From Anolis sagrei (Eukaryota; Chordata; Lepidosauria; Squamata; Anolidae), in assembly GCF_037176765.1 (NCBI RefSeq), contig NC_090025.1:146192758-146256757 (forward strand): 64,000 bases of DNA, in the 5' to 3' direction. A program made the position numbers and the translations under genes. Shown here in pieces: positions 32,701 to 42,949 of this stretch (within the stretch, counting starts at the first letter, position 1; each line of letters opens with the position of its first letter). The notes under the pieces are model-generated. The model had not been told where the DNA came from, ran no database searches, and was given only the letters and a program-made list of their open reading frames with translations.

Positions 32701-35700
32701 GCAGATGGGTCCAACAGTCAGGGCAGCACTGGGTTTGTAGTATAGATCTATTGTCAAGGAATTTCTAGTACCATGTTCCATGTTTCCTTTTGTTCATGTC
32801 TCATGATTCCATGTTTTGAGACTGTTCCTGAATCTTGTGTTTTGGATTTATTCTACTTTTGTATTCCTGGTTTTTGATGCTACTCCTGTACTTTGATTTT
32901 TGTGGATTATTCATGATATTTTGGACTTTGGTTTCTTATAATATTTTGCTGAATTGCTTTTCATATATATTCTTCAATAAACTGCTTTACTATTTTACCT
33001 TGGACTGGAGTGTGTGTTAAGTATAGAAGTGGTTCCCAGCCTTGGAGTGCAACACACTCGCAGAATCCCAGAACGGCTTCTGCCCCTCCAAAGGAACAAT
33101 GTACATGATCTTCACTGCATGACAACTCCAAGAAAAATGCAGAGAACAAAATCAACCTCTGTACATGGCATTCATTGACCTTGGAAAGGCATTCGATGCA
33201 GTGAGTGAATTGCAGTTCTCTCTGCACTACCTCCAAAAATTGGATGCCCTAACAAATTTGTGAACATTCTGCAGTTTCTCCATGATTACATGATTGTAAT
33301 AGTCTTGGACAGCAATGGCTCCCAGAGTGACCCATTTAAAGTGGAATCAGGTGTCAAACAGGGATGTTTTATTACCCCAACCTTATTTTCCATCTTCATC
33401 ACTATGATACTTCATCTTGTTGATGGGAAGCCTCCCACCGGAGTGGAAATCATGTATCGGACAGATGACAAGCTATTTAACCACAGCAGACTGAAAGCCA
33501 AAACCAAGGTCACAATAGCATCTGTTATAGAACTCCAGTATGCTGATGATAATGTAGTCTGTGCACATTCAAAATAAGACCTACAAGCCACTAAACATAT
33601 GAGAAGCATACAAGAAGCTTGGCCTCATTGAACAACAAGAAAACCAAAGTGATCTTCCAGTAAGCACCAGCCAATCTCTCTGCAATGCCAGAAACAGCTT
33701 AATGGTGTAACATTAGAAAACATTGACAATGTCTGCTACCTTGGCAGCACCTCTCCACAAAAGTCAACATTTACACTGAAATGCAATATCGCCTGAGCTC
33801 TTGTGAGTGCAGCATTTTTCCGAATGAAGCAGAAAGTGTTTGAGGATTGGGACTCCAAGATGTTTGTTTATAAAGCTATTGTCCTCCCAATCCTGTTACA
33901 TGCCTGCGAAACGTGGACTGTCTACAGACGTCCCACTCATCTCCTGGAATGATTCCATCAGTGTTGCCTCCAAAAATCTCTTGAGAACACAGGCGGACAA
34001 ATGTCAGCATGCTGGAAGAAGCAAAGACCACCAGCATTGAAGCGATGCTCTTACACCATCAACTCCGCTGGACTGTCCAGATACCTGATCAGTCTCCTCC
34101 TTCCTTGTTGATGGACAAGGGGGAAAAAAATTAAAGATGGGCTTAAAGCTAACCTTAAAAACTGTGGCATAGGCACTGAGAACTGGGAAGCCCTGGCCCG
34201 TGAACGCTCTAATTGGAGATCAGCTGTGGGCAGCAGTTTTACGGATTTCAAAGAAACACGAATGGAGGGCAAAAGGGAGAAACATGCCAAGTGAAAGGCG
34301 TGTCAAGCCAACCCTAACCAGGACATCCTTCCACCTGGAAACCAATGCCCTCACCGTGGAAGAACATGCAGATCAAGAATAGGGCTCCACAGTCACTTTA
34401 TGTATCTACCACCAAGACACTACACTTGGAAGGCTTTCATACCCGGACAACGTGGGGTCACCTAAGTAAGTAAGTTGTCTATGCCTCTGTTCAGAAAATT
34501 TCACTTCACTTTCTGTCCCTATGATAATTGGATTTAGAAAAACTGGGCTTGTTGTGGAAAACAGTTTTTGGACAGGGCAACCTGCCCTTTCAATGTTATT
34601 GTAAGTAGTAAGGGAACAACTTTAAAGAGAGCACAAGAGAATATCTTGCACAGTGGGACTTCCTGGAAATTAGAAAGATTTGGAAAGATCTAGAATTTTT
34701 GAAGACAAGATTTAAAAAAAAGATTCCAAGCAAAGGGGATTGATGACCAAACTGTTACCACTTTTTGTGCCTTTGTCTGACTCTGGGGAAGCAGTGATTG
34801 AGGCCCAGACATCCAGTAATGGAAAGCCTGAGATGAGAGTACCAATTTCAATATGATTACAGTAGGAAACGTGTAGCCAGATATACAAGGGCAAATTGGG
34901 TTTATTTGGATTGTCAGCACAAGGAGGATTTTATAACTATTCTTTTTAAGCTATATCTCAAAGCAGGTGTGTTGTCTATTATTACCTGTTGCAGTTTTTG
35001 GATAATTAAACTATTTATAAAGCTTTGATACCATCTTTATGTTAAATACACTGTAATAATTATAATGTGGTTACTGTAGTTTTATATGAAAATGTGAATT
35101 GGAACAATATTAAACGATATCTCACTGATTCTTAGATCCTTTTCACATGAGCCTCCTCTGTTACTACAATTGCAGTGTCTGCAAAAATGATATTCATATA
35201 ATCATAGAGTTGGAAGAGACCACAGGGACCATCCCATCCAACTTTCCGGTATGCAGGAATACACAATCAGGGCACTCCCAACAAGTGGCAATCCACCCTC
35301 TGCTTCAATCCTCCAGAGAGGAATATGACAGAACATACAGAGGTAGCATATTCCACTTGCAAACAACCAGATGGCTTTGTTTTCCTACCACACCTTCAGA
35401 ACCATTGTACTAAAAACAAAATCCTACCACTACCTTCCCCAAGACCCTATCTCTGTCTCTTTTTATTGTTTCAGGGGGACAATAGATTATATTACATTAT
35501 TTCTTATCTGAAGATGGAGTAGAAATATATAAGACACAATTGACAAAATTGTCCTAGCCTTGTGCCAAAGTCTTGATGAAGATCCTTCCAGTAGCAGGCA
35601 GGGCAAAAGCCAGGAAGGTTTTCGGTTTGTATAAATTCACCCCTGCATTTAAAAATGTTGAAATACCCTGTCATCCAGATCAGAAATAACTGCCCAGATG

Positions 35701-38700
35701 TGGGTTAGCACATCTGCCAGGCTACATACAGTTGGCAGAGTGAAAATTCTCAATTCTTGATAAAAGCTCTAAAATGAGAAGTACTTTAGGAGTAATTTAA
35801 TTTTACAAATCATTTGAGCGTTTATATTTGATGTATAATAAAACCTATTTCTTTCTAGGTTGTTTGGGCTAATTCTTATAAAGTTGGCTGTGCTATTGCT
35901 TTCTGCCGTCAAGTGCTTGGAAGGGGAAAGAATTTGGGAATTCTAGTGTGTGATTATGCTCCAGTGTAAGTCAAAAAGATGTAAAGTTGTATTCAAACTT
36001 GGTTACTCACAGAGGAAATAAAATGTTTTAAACTGAATGAGTGCTGCACTAGGGCCCTGAAGCCTGTTTTCACCACAAACCACACACTGCCCAGGTAATC
36101 CAATAAGTAAAAGTTTATTAAAATATGAGCATATAAAAACAAGCAAATTCAAAAAGCGTATCAAAGTTTAAAAGGTTTGTTCCATGAAAGCCAAGGTCCA
36201 AACATACAATCAGAGATAGTTCCCAAAAGCAATTCACCAAGAGTTACAACGACAAGGTAAAATGAATCCAAGGCAGGGCAGCCTGGCAACACATGAACAA
36301 AAAGCAGAAACAGTTTAGAAACTTGATTACATGAATTCCAAGACATAGGCCACAAAAACCCAAGGCCCCATCTACACAACTGAATAAAATCCTATGTTAC
36401 CTGCTTTGAACTGGGATATATAGCAGTGTGAAATAAGATATTCCAGTTCAAAGCAGATGTTGTGGGTTATACTGCCTTGATATTTTGGGTTACATGACTG
36501 GAATGACCCCAAGAGCTCTCCATCTGAATGCAGTGTTGCTTTCACAACGAATTTAGCAGCATGAACCACTTTAAAAAGCCCCAAAGCCTCCCATGACACC
36601 TGCTTCTCTGCTCCTTATCTCAAAGTCTAAGAAAAGTTAGTCTTTCTGCCTTCTCTTCACAATTCTAATTGTCTTGACCTGGACAAATATTCATCACTCA
36701 CAGCCTGCTCTCCTGGTATTCTGAGAGAAAGTAATATCATGAGAACTGATATTACTTTCTCGTTCTGCTGGGAACTACTGCAAGGGGGAGATTCCAAAAC
36801 AATTCTGCTGAGCCTGCTGAATTTCTTCCAGCATCACCTGAAATTCTCCCAGCATCACCTGCCTCCTCATCTGAGTATGCAAAATCTGACCAGGCTTCAA
36901 CAATTAAGCCTGGTCATTGCATTTCCCATCAACAGTTGCATTTCCCATCAACCTCTGGATATAAGGTGTTGAAGTGCCCATATTTCATCCTTACAGTTAA
37001 ATGGCAAGTCACAACAGAGCAGTTCCACATCTGTTCTTTCTGACTTGTAAAAAATCTGGCATGCATTCAGACGGTGCATTTTAGGATGGACAGTGCAAGT
37101 AAAGCTGGATAATTCACAGTAAAGCCGAGAAAGGCAGTGGTGGATTTCACCTCTCGAATGTAACTTCCTTTCAATTTAAAATGTTTTTAAATAACTTTTG
37201 TTTAGAAAAGGCTGGGCCAATATGTCTCTCTGTGTCTCTAAGAGAAGCCAGGGATACTTTGTCATGTTTATAGACACACACACACACCAGGCTATTTTGG
37301 ACCAAGGAGGGGTCTTTTTAAAAAGGAAACCAAAGTCATCTTGCTTGTGAAGAAATGTGGGCGAACTTTGCAATATTCAGCACAATATTATGAAATGTCA
37401 CTGCTGTAATGTCATGCTAAGACCTGGGAGACTTTGTTACCCATGGCCATCTCATTGTTTTATCTACCAAATCATAACATCTGCTTAGTCTCAATGTTAT
37501 GTTTTTCTGGATGTCAAAAAAGCCATGGTGTTCTCAAAGATCACACCAGATCTTTTTGGTTATTTGTCTGGAAAGAATCTTCTAGTGTCATAATTAGATG
37601 GATAACACATGATTATTGAAAGACTCAAAATCTTTGACACTTTTGATTATTGGCATGCAGATGTTTCTGTCGCGGGATGCTAGTCGTGAAGTGATTTATA
37701 GTTTTCCAATCATGACCTCACTGAACCACTGCAAGCTGGATAGCAAGTATCCCAGAAGAAAGCAAAACACGGCAGAGTCCTTTCACAGCACAAACATGCT
37801 TAAGCCCGTCTATCAGAGTCTAACTGCCAGCATCTGACCTTATCTAAAATCACAGATTCATTCAAAATATCAGGAGGATTTAATCTTCACTGTTGCAATA
37901 TTTACACAGTATACTAACAGGATTCACAGATCCACTTTCATCTTGTCATTGCAAACAGAGTAATCAAACAGAGTAATCAAATAGTCATATACAGCATAGG
38001 CCGATAATCACACAGGAGAGAGAAAGATGGACCCTTTTATCCCTCTTTTACAGCTACCTGTTGATAGGTCATCAATAAGGGATAATGGCTGATGCAAAAC
38101 ACCTCACTTGGTTATGTACCACACCCTGTTAGGTATTTCAGCAAAACATTTCACAGTCATTGTCCAAGTGCTATTAATCTTCCACATGTTCATCAGACAG
38201 TATTTTCATATGACTAGAAATGCTGTGCCATTTCTATTTAACAATTTCTGCAGCCAGATGATCCTGCATGGAAATGTTCTCAATGAATAAACATGGTGAC
38301 GTGGGATAAAATACATGACTTCACATTATAGACAACTCTTATGGGAAAGTATTTTCAAACAGACCAAAGCTTTCCAAACATTTCATGTTGGTGACGCACT
38401 TTGTAGACATGCATCATTTCATGACACAGTAATTCAGTTTTACTAGCAAACCAGAGGTTAAACCAACACCTTATAAGATATGAATACTTACAGACACTGT
38501 AATAACGAGTGTATGAGGACAAAATATATCTAATGAAAACCATATTTTTAAAGTACATGATTTGTAAGTTAATAACATACAATTCCAAGATTGCTGTCAT
38601 AGTAGCAGTTGCTTGTAACTTTCAATTTATTTTTTGTTTGCTGAATACCTTAGTATTGTCTGAAATGTTTGTTCTTTAGGGGCAACTATAAAGGAACCCG

Positions 38701-41457
38701 TCCTTACAAAGCAGGGAAGTCATGTAGTGAGTGCCGACCAGGAGACACATGTCAAAATAACCTCTGTAGTAAGTATATAGCTGAATGAAGGAAACATTAA
38801 GTATATAATTATCCTATCAAAGTCACTTTATGGATTCAATCTTATAGAGCAGTTTTAACCAACATCTTAACATGAAATTTTGTTATGAACTTCATTTCCC
38901 ACACTGATAAGATTGACAGATGATGCTCATTTGTGCTCAACTCCCTTCCCCCACCCTTTCTTGACCTTTTTATTTACTGATACTGTTCACTGGTCCTTCA
39001 GTTTTCCTCTTAGTCCTGCCATCTTCTGAATGGCTAAAGTCTACATGTGTTAATCAAGTGCACAACATAGGGAGGGCATTATAGGATAAAAATTATAGTA
39101 ACTTTTCATAGGCTGTTCTTGTACCTGGAATGTGTTTCCCAGGAACAAAATTTTAGTGATGCGCTAAAGCCCATTATGAAACAGAATTAAGTTTCAGTAT
39201 CAAATAGTTTCAGCTCATGATACAAAATGCAACAAATCCCAATCTCCTTTTTCATAGGATGTGGTTTCCATGGAAGCTAGTCCATAATCCAGATTCATAT
39301 TTTGAGAAGTACTAATTTCTTCCCTGGACCACAGGACATCGATGCTATGGACGAAAATAGGTTTCAGTCCTCTCCAACTCCATGTCAATATGTTTTTATT
39401 TATTTGCTTTTATTTAATAGAGGGTTGATTTTGCTCTCCCAAACATGGAGGAATAGATTCATTGAATGAGAAATCCAGATCTAGTTCCAATCTCCTTAAT
39501 TTATTTCATAATCTTAAATCCTGCTTTCATATTCATTTTGAAGACTACATTTTATAATTAGTAGTGTATATATGTGCATGTGTGTGACTAGTGAGGAAGT
39601 AAAGATAGAAGAGAGATTCATAAGTGTGTGCCCATACTTTGAGGTAACATGTGGAAAGGTTGGTCTCTGGTCCAGATTTTCACAAGCCATCAAGCAGTTC
39701 AAGCAGCTTTGTGACAGTTGTCCGGGGAGGAGAGCCTACCGCAGCATGTATACTACTACTACTACTACTACTACTATTGAATGGGTTAAAACTGTTCCCC
39801 TGTTTTGTGATGGGGAACAGCACAAGAGAGAGAAAACACAATAACAATAAAATCCTGATAACTACAATGGTTAAAACAACCTTGGTTCACTCAGTGTATT
39901 AATATCTTTGTAAATTAAATATAATCATGGAGAATAGCATGTTTCAGCATTGAAATGCATGTACTCTCAAATCTAACTTCTTCAGCTACAAAATAGATCC
40001 TGAATGCAAAACAGTTACTCATCTGTAATTGTTTTGAATCCATGACTGCTACTCAGTCATAGTTGTACTTTTGTCATAATCATACCTCACCCCCAAACCC
40101 ATCTTTCCAGGCATTCCCTGCATGGAAAGAAGATGATCCATTATGTTGGTAACTAAAGAGTAGATACCATATGTGATGTTTCTGTCACATTTAGGGCATT
40201 GAACAAAGATAGGTTACTTAGGGCTCATCAACACAGACAACAGAAATTTGACCAGAAGTCATTCCTGGGTATCCACATGACACAGGGATTTTTGATCGCT
40301 AACGCAGGGTAAAATTGGTTAACATGGCACAGGGGAAAAGGGGTGGCTCTTATTCTTGTCAATTTACATCACAGCAATGGTGACTACAGAGGTCCAGAAA
40401 GCCTTTGCCAGTGTCCACAAAGGCACCCATGTATTTTGGCCATAGTTCAGTGTGATTTCTGTAATGAAACATGATTTCTAGACAGACTAATTTATCTCAA
40501 TTTAATGCTTGATGATTTATTCATTTATTTATTATTCGAACTTATATGCCGCCACTCCCCTGGGGCTCGGAGCGGCTTACAAGAATGTCTAAAATCTAGC
40601 ACAATTTAAAACAGCAATATCAAAAATCAAAGGCCTGTCGAAACAGGTATGTCTTACAAGCCCTGCGGAAAGCTGATAAGTCCCACAAGGCACGGGCTTC
40701 AGGTGGCAGAGTATTCCAGAGTAATGGTGCCACTGCTGTAAAGGCTCTGTGTCTGGTTGCTGTTAGACGCAAGGTCTTGACACTGGGAATTTCCAATAGA
40801 TCTTGGTCCTCAGAACGGAGGGATCTCTGGGGTTGGTAGGGGGTGAGGCGGTCCCTCAGGTATTTTGACCCATTCTTGATGTTCTCTTATACAAATGTCA
40901 ATATGAACAAAAAGGAAAAGAACCCTAGCAGACTGATGCTACAAAAAACCAAAAGGTTTCAGACAATTACATTGGCTAATTTTATTACTAAAGTTTGTTA
41001 TTAATAGCCTTTTGAAATCCTAAGAGACTGAGGATGAGGTAGCTTTAACTTTCCATCTCATTATATATTATGGATTCTAGAATGTAATAGAAATACTCAT
41101 TCTTTTCATGATGTGCTTTAAAAGCAGATTAAAAAAAACCTTGACTTCATTTGTTATAGCTATTTTTTTTAATTTTACTAGGAAATCCACAACGTGATCA
41201 GGAAAATGCCAGTATGTACTTCACTTCCATTTTATATTTTATGTTTGTTTATTTCAAGAACAAAAAATATAACTAATAAAAATCTCTTCCATTTTTATAC
41301 AGGTTATGCAAATTGGCATCCACCATATACACTCGATATAAGGTGTGATAAAGCATGTATAGCTGTTGCAGTTTTAAGGCCTTTGTTAATGTTTATAGCA
41401 TTTATAGCTGTTTATGTCTTAAAACTCTATTATCCTGGATTAAATTTCCAAAAATAA
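20724..41457 (+). CDS. GLIPR1-like CAP-superfamily protein, copy B
   Basis: Coding exons are 20724-20906, 25198-25443, 35859-35965, 38680-38768, 41182-41211 and 41303-41457, giving 269 residues with all phases compatible. Residues 1-22 are a signal peptide. The CAP domain shows His44 in DAHN, GENLW at 98-102 and HYTQ at 140-143, followed by [16 protein letters not shown]. The hinge [15 protein letters not shown] follows, then a 10-residue microexon. The last exon has a short Cys-containing linker and a hydrophobic span of about 20 residues ([14 protein letters not shown]), so the product should be a type I membrane protein. This is the intact member of the A/B pair and the best reference for copy A's altered tail. 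A second terminal exon pair lies 1.1 kb downstream. Introns 2 and 3 are swollen by mobile DNA. Confidence 0.88.
21005..21215. mobile_element. hAT-type palindromic MITE, diverged
   Basis: The internal modules gactacaactcccagggttc and cagttaaagtgataccaaac match the family at 5100, and the right end is tagatgca. It lies early in intron 1 of copy B and is absent from copy A. Confidence 0.5.
21295..21451 (+). mobile_element. Short Penelope-like terminal relic with target duplication
   Basis: It is flanked by tatcctgttag at 21283-21293 and 21452-21462. The sequence cagaagacg-type core here reads CTGAGGA (21326-21332) and GAAACGTC (21353-21360), then atgcctctagaacatggc. This is the reverse complement of the terminal segment at 17460-17540. 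Only 157 bp were inserted, so it consists almost entirely of the ribozyme-bearing end. Confidence 0.7.
21320..21366 (+). ncRNA. Hammerhead-ribozyme-like motif
   Basis: CTGAGGA is followed by a possible six-pair stem II (gcttgc with gcaggc, one G-T pair, loop catagat), then GAAA and CGTC. An unpaired T lies between the CTGAGGA box and stem II. Stem III is the self-complementary ACGT, as in minimal hammerheads that act as dimers. Stem I pairs cct with agg around the core. It is a motif-level match only. Confidence 0.4.
21541..21835. mobile_element. hAT (Charlie-like) DNA transposon fragment
   Basis: It starts cagtgtttttcaacctgggg and continues ggtgtcagaggggtcaccaa and caactacaactcccaaatgc. The pattern fits non-autonomous hAT-Charlie relatives. 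No transposase frame is present and its right end is overrun by the SINE. Confidence 0.55.
21850..22125 (+). mobile_element. tRNA-derived SINE with BovB-like tail (Sauria-SINE type)
   Basis: The A-box region ggcacagtgggttaaagccc, the B box ggttcgaatcc, a body with 'ctccctctatcagctccagct' and 'catccgggcgtcccctgggc', and the tail caggtcgctcctgatgcgac then A-rich are all present. A near-identical SINE lies at 52557. Its reading frames are non-coding. Confidence 0.75.
22190..22645 (+). mobile_element. LINE 3' end (L2-like)
   Basis: It carries the conserved C-terminal region with 'gaacgagagacagccttcct' and 'ctggaactccctgtcc', followed by the tail 'ggcccctttggggagataaa' and ataataatga. It is 5'-truncated in intron 1 of copy B. 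Confidence 0.6.
22660..23880 (+). mobile_element. R4/Dong-like LINE with restriction-like endonuclease, C-terminal part
   Basis: Successive frames read [20 protein letters not shown] and [14 protein letters not shown]. These are followed by a Cys/His region (the [15 protein letters not shown] block) and the endonuclease-like [18 protein letters not shown] with [15 protein letters not shown]. This is the layout of R2/R4-group LINEs, where a CCHC zinc finger precedes a PD-(D/E)XK-type endonuclease. At least two frame changes are seen, so it is inactive. It ends near the final frame's stop at 23831 and a short tail. R4-type elements are site-specific in some animals; no target site is obvious here. 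Confidence 0.7.
24365..24520. mobile_element. Foldback MITE
   Basis: It contains ttctgctttgaactggaata, the inverse gttcaaagcagatattgtgg, and ends ggctgcgtggaagggcc. It lies in intron 1 of copy B. Confidence 0.65.
26057..28528 (-). mobile_element. Endogenous retrovirus fossil: LTR, tRNA-Glu-type primer site and gag, other parts lost
   Basis: Read on the minus strand, a presumed 5' LTR occupies about 27839-28528, ending in CAACA. Just inside is a primer-binding site, TGGTTCCCTGACCAGGAA (27818-27835), nearly complementary to the 3' end of tRNA-Glu. The gag region follows, with a capsid-type frame at 26263-26874 (motif [20 protein letters not shown]) and a nucleocapsid-type CX2CX4HX4C finger near 26130. 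About 40 bp at 26057-26095 match the inner end of the LTR, so the element ends in a remnant of its 3' LTR. No pol or env is present. It is gammaretrovirus-like, broken and moderately old. Confidence 0.7.
29918..31745 (-). mobile_element. CR1 LINE with a 580-codon open reverse-transcriptase frame
   Basis: The uninterrupted minus-strand frame 30000-31742 encodes most of the CR1 [57 protein letters not shown] and [13 protein letters not shown], which contains the catalytic FADD. The C-terminal thumb and the end [16 protein letters not shown] are also present. The 3' terminus is the gattctatgattctatgatt repeat at 29917-29937. The N-terminal endonuclease is missing, so the copy is 5'-truncated but young. 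The last codons near 31722-31745 may belong to an adjoining SINE piece. Confidence 0.9.
32306..33054. mobile_element. Probable solo LTR inside the Vingi/I-like LINE
   Basis: It begins tgttgtagttcag and ends ttggagtgcaaca (TG...CA with TGTTG/CAACA ends). It carries a polyadenylation-type aataaa near 32975 and splits a LINE reading frame. The 5-bp flanks are only partly alike (actta and cactc), so the exact boundaries are unsure. The family is unknown. Confidence 0.45.
35190..35395 (-). mobile_element. CR1-like LINE 3' end, older copy
   Basis: The sequence atcatagagttggaagagac, then catcccatccaactttccgg, is the minus-strand CR1/L3-like 3' end, more diverged than the copies at 29918 and 63062. 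Confidence 0.6.
36038..36996 (-). mobile_element. Probable solo LTR with a foldback MITE inside
   Basis: On the minus strand it would start TGTAAGGATG, has TTATATCC-type promoter sequence and ATAAAC-type polyadenylation sequence near its other end, and finish GCAGCACTCA. A foldback MITE (about 36363-36505) lies within it. It is an insertion in intron 3 of copy B relative to copy A. No clear target duplication is visible. Confidence 0.4.
37668..38244 (-). mobile_element. LTR-like insertion delimited by comparison with copy A
   Basis: Copy A intron 3 reads continuously through gcaggtgttactgcagccag (about 14435), whereas copy B is split at the same point by 577 bp. The insert is flanked by tttc on both sides (37664-37667 and 38245-38248). 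Its ends tgtcgcggga and tttaacaa are LTR-like. A solo LTR of retroviral type with a 4-bp target duplication is the best explanation. Confidence 0.55.
39752..39777. repeat. (ACT)n microsatellite
   Basis: About eight pure act units lie in intron 4 of copy B. Confidence 0.9.
40510..40885 (-). mobile_element. LINE 3' end fragment
   Basis: A tail beginning atttatttattattcgaact, with ggggctcggagcggcttaca, is followed on the minus strand by the C-terminal coding remnant around 'ggcagagtattccagagtaatgg'. It is 5'-truncated in intron 4 of copy B. Confidence 0.6.
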
Positions 41458-41939
41458 TTTTTCATATTTACGCAACTCACAAAAACATTCCTATCATTTT
41501 TAAAGTAACTAACAGATAAATTTTACACAAAGAATGTAATAATTTTCCTGTGTTTTCAGTTTATAATTTCATTGTTCTTGTGGTACCTTGAATATTTTTC
41601 TAATAATAAAAAAACATGTCTTAATAAAATTTTGAATATTGTTAAATCAAGTAGGTACTGTTACAAAATAAAACAAGGGATAACCACATAATGTTATTCA
41701 CCACTATGTGAAAAGAAAGGCCAGTCTTCTTAAAAACAAGTTTGTTTGGTACAATTCACAAACTATAACTAATAAATACTTTTTACAGTTTTTTTTTAAT
41801 ATGCCTGTTTTGTTTCAAGTCTTTTGTAAAGTTACTTCCAACAACTGTTAGGAAAAATAATGTTTGTTCAGATTAATTTATTTATGTCCTGATCACCAGC
41901 TTGCAATTCTGATCAACACTCTTAACTTATCTTGCCATA

Positions 41940-42300
41940 CTAAAACCCCACTGAACGTCTCCAGAAAGCATAGCCACACTCATAGGCCTTTCCGCATCTT
42001 TTGCAAAACCTTGATCCAATGATGGGGGCCCTAGGCCACAGCTAGAGCCCTGGACAAATGAGCACAAAATGACCTACTTGGAGACATAACTTTGCATGCA
42101 AAGTTGAAGTGACCAATAAAGGACTGCAGTTCCTTTAATGTGATTTTGTGCCTACTGATAGTATCTGTGATGCAAGACCTGAACAAAATTAATTTGGATT
42201 CTGGAAGACAGACCCCCCCCCCCCCAAATAAAGTGTCTAACATGATCCCTAAATACACAATGAAGGTGGAGAGGATAATTTCCCTATACATTATATATTT
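41940..42300 (-). mobile_element. DIRS-like retroelement fossil fragment
   Basis: The minus-strand frame 42031-42291 contains KITLKELQSFIGHFNFACKV and YLGIMLDTLFGG. These resemble the RT/RNase H connection of DIRS-type retroelements. It is a broken short piece lying between the main and the spare terminal exons of copy B. Confidence 0.55.
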
Positions 42301-42585
42301 AGATTAGAATACTGAGAAGATTCAGTGTTTTCTATGAGAAATGTTTCTCTTAAGACATCTGGATTCTGTATTATATGCATGAGCAAGTATTTTAGTCTGC
42401 TACAGTTTAACTGACTTAAGTCCTACTCCACCAAAATGATTCCTATTTATTTACATAATTTTTTAAAATAATGACTGAGAAACATTTTTACCATGAAGTT
42501 TTTCCCGATCAGATTTGAACAGAGATTGTTGATAGGGAGAGCACTAAATTGTATTTAATACATATTTATAAAACTTTCTTTTCAG

Positions 42586-42949
42586 AAAATCCCGAGCGTG
42601 ATCAATTGAGAAGCATGTGTTATTTGTTCTTACTTGGAATGCATTCTTTATTTTTCAGAATTGCTCTAATCTTTTTCTAAGACTAAGACATGTTTATATT
42701 TTAGGTTACCTCAATTGGTTCCCGGAGAGGGATATAACAAACTCCTCACCAAACGCATCTTCACAACCCCTTTCTTCATACCCTACAAAGCCACCACATT
42801 CCTCTCCTTCCTCTCCAGCTCCATCACACTCAGCATGTGACTCATCCTGTATTGCTGTTTTAATTTTAAGAATATTGTTTCTGTTAATTACTTCTGGCAC
42901 TGTGATCCTGCTATCCAAGCAGTACCCACAGATGTTTATGCATGAGTAG
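42586..42949 (+). CDS. Spare terminal exon pair of the CAP A/B type, with Ser/Pro-rich stalk
   Basis: Two exons are inferred, 42586-42612 and 42705-42949. The first (NPERDQLR) aligns with the 30-bp microexon of A and B and keeps the same entry and exit phases, minus one codon. Its donor is GC (agaa|gcatgt), not GT. The second encodes YLNWFPERD like B's last exon, then a stalk rich in Ser, Pro and Thr (SSPNASSQPLSSYPTKPPHS), then a Cys-containing linker and a hydrophobic span (LILRILFLLITSGTVILL) ending YPQMFMHE. Joined to copy B exon 4 it would give a 298-residue protein. It may be an alternative 3' end of B or the remnant of another lost gene copy. The YPQMF ending resembles copy C. Confidence 0.6.

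Larger units (their letters stand above)
28790..34470 (+). mobile_element. APE-type LINE (Vingi/I-like), interrupted by CR1 and an LTR
   Basis: The endonuclease part is at about 28840-29910, with motifs [16 protein letters not shown] and [12 protein letters not shown]. The reverse-transcriptase parts follow at about 31850-32305 ([18 protein letters not shown]) and 33055-34460 ([41 protein letters not shown]). A minus-strand CR1 and a probable solo LTR split it into three. Frame breaks are scattered. The clade is uncertain because the C-terminal layout resembles Vingi/Ingi-type elements. It occupies intron 2 of copy B. Confidence 0.65.

Noticed and set aside
39572-39902. Frames around the (ACT)n tract
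   Set aside because: These are low-complexity intronic frames created by the microsatellite.
42617-42949. 110-codon frame starting at its own ATG
   Set aside because: The first 30 residues are intron between the spare exons. Homology to copy B begins at the acceptor 42705.
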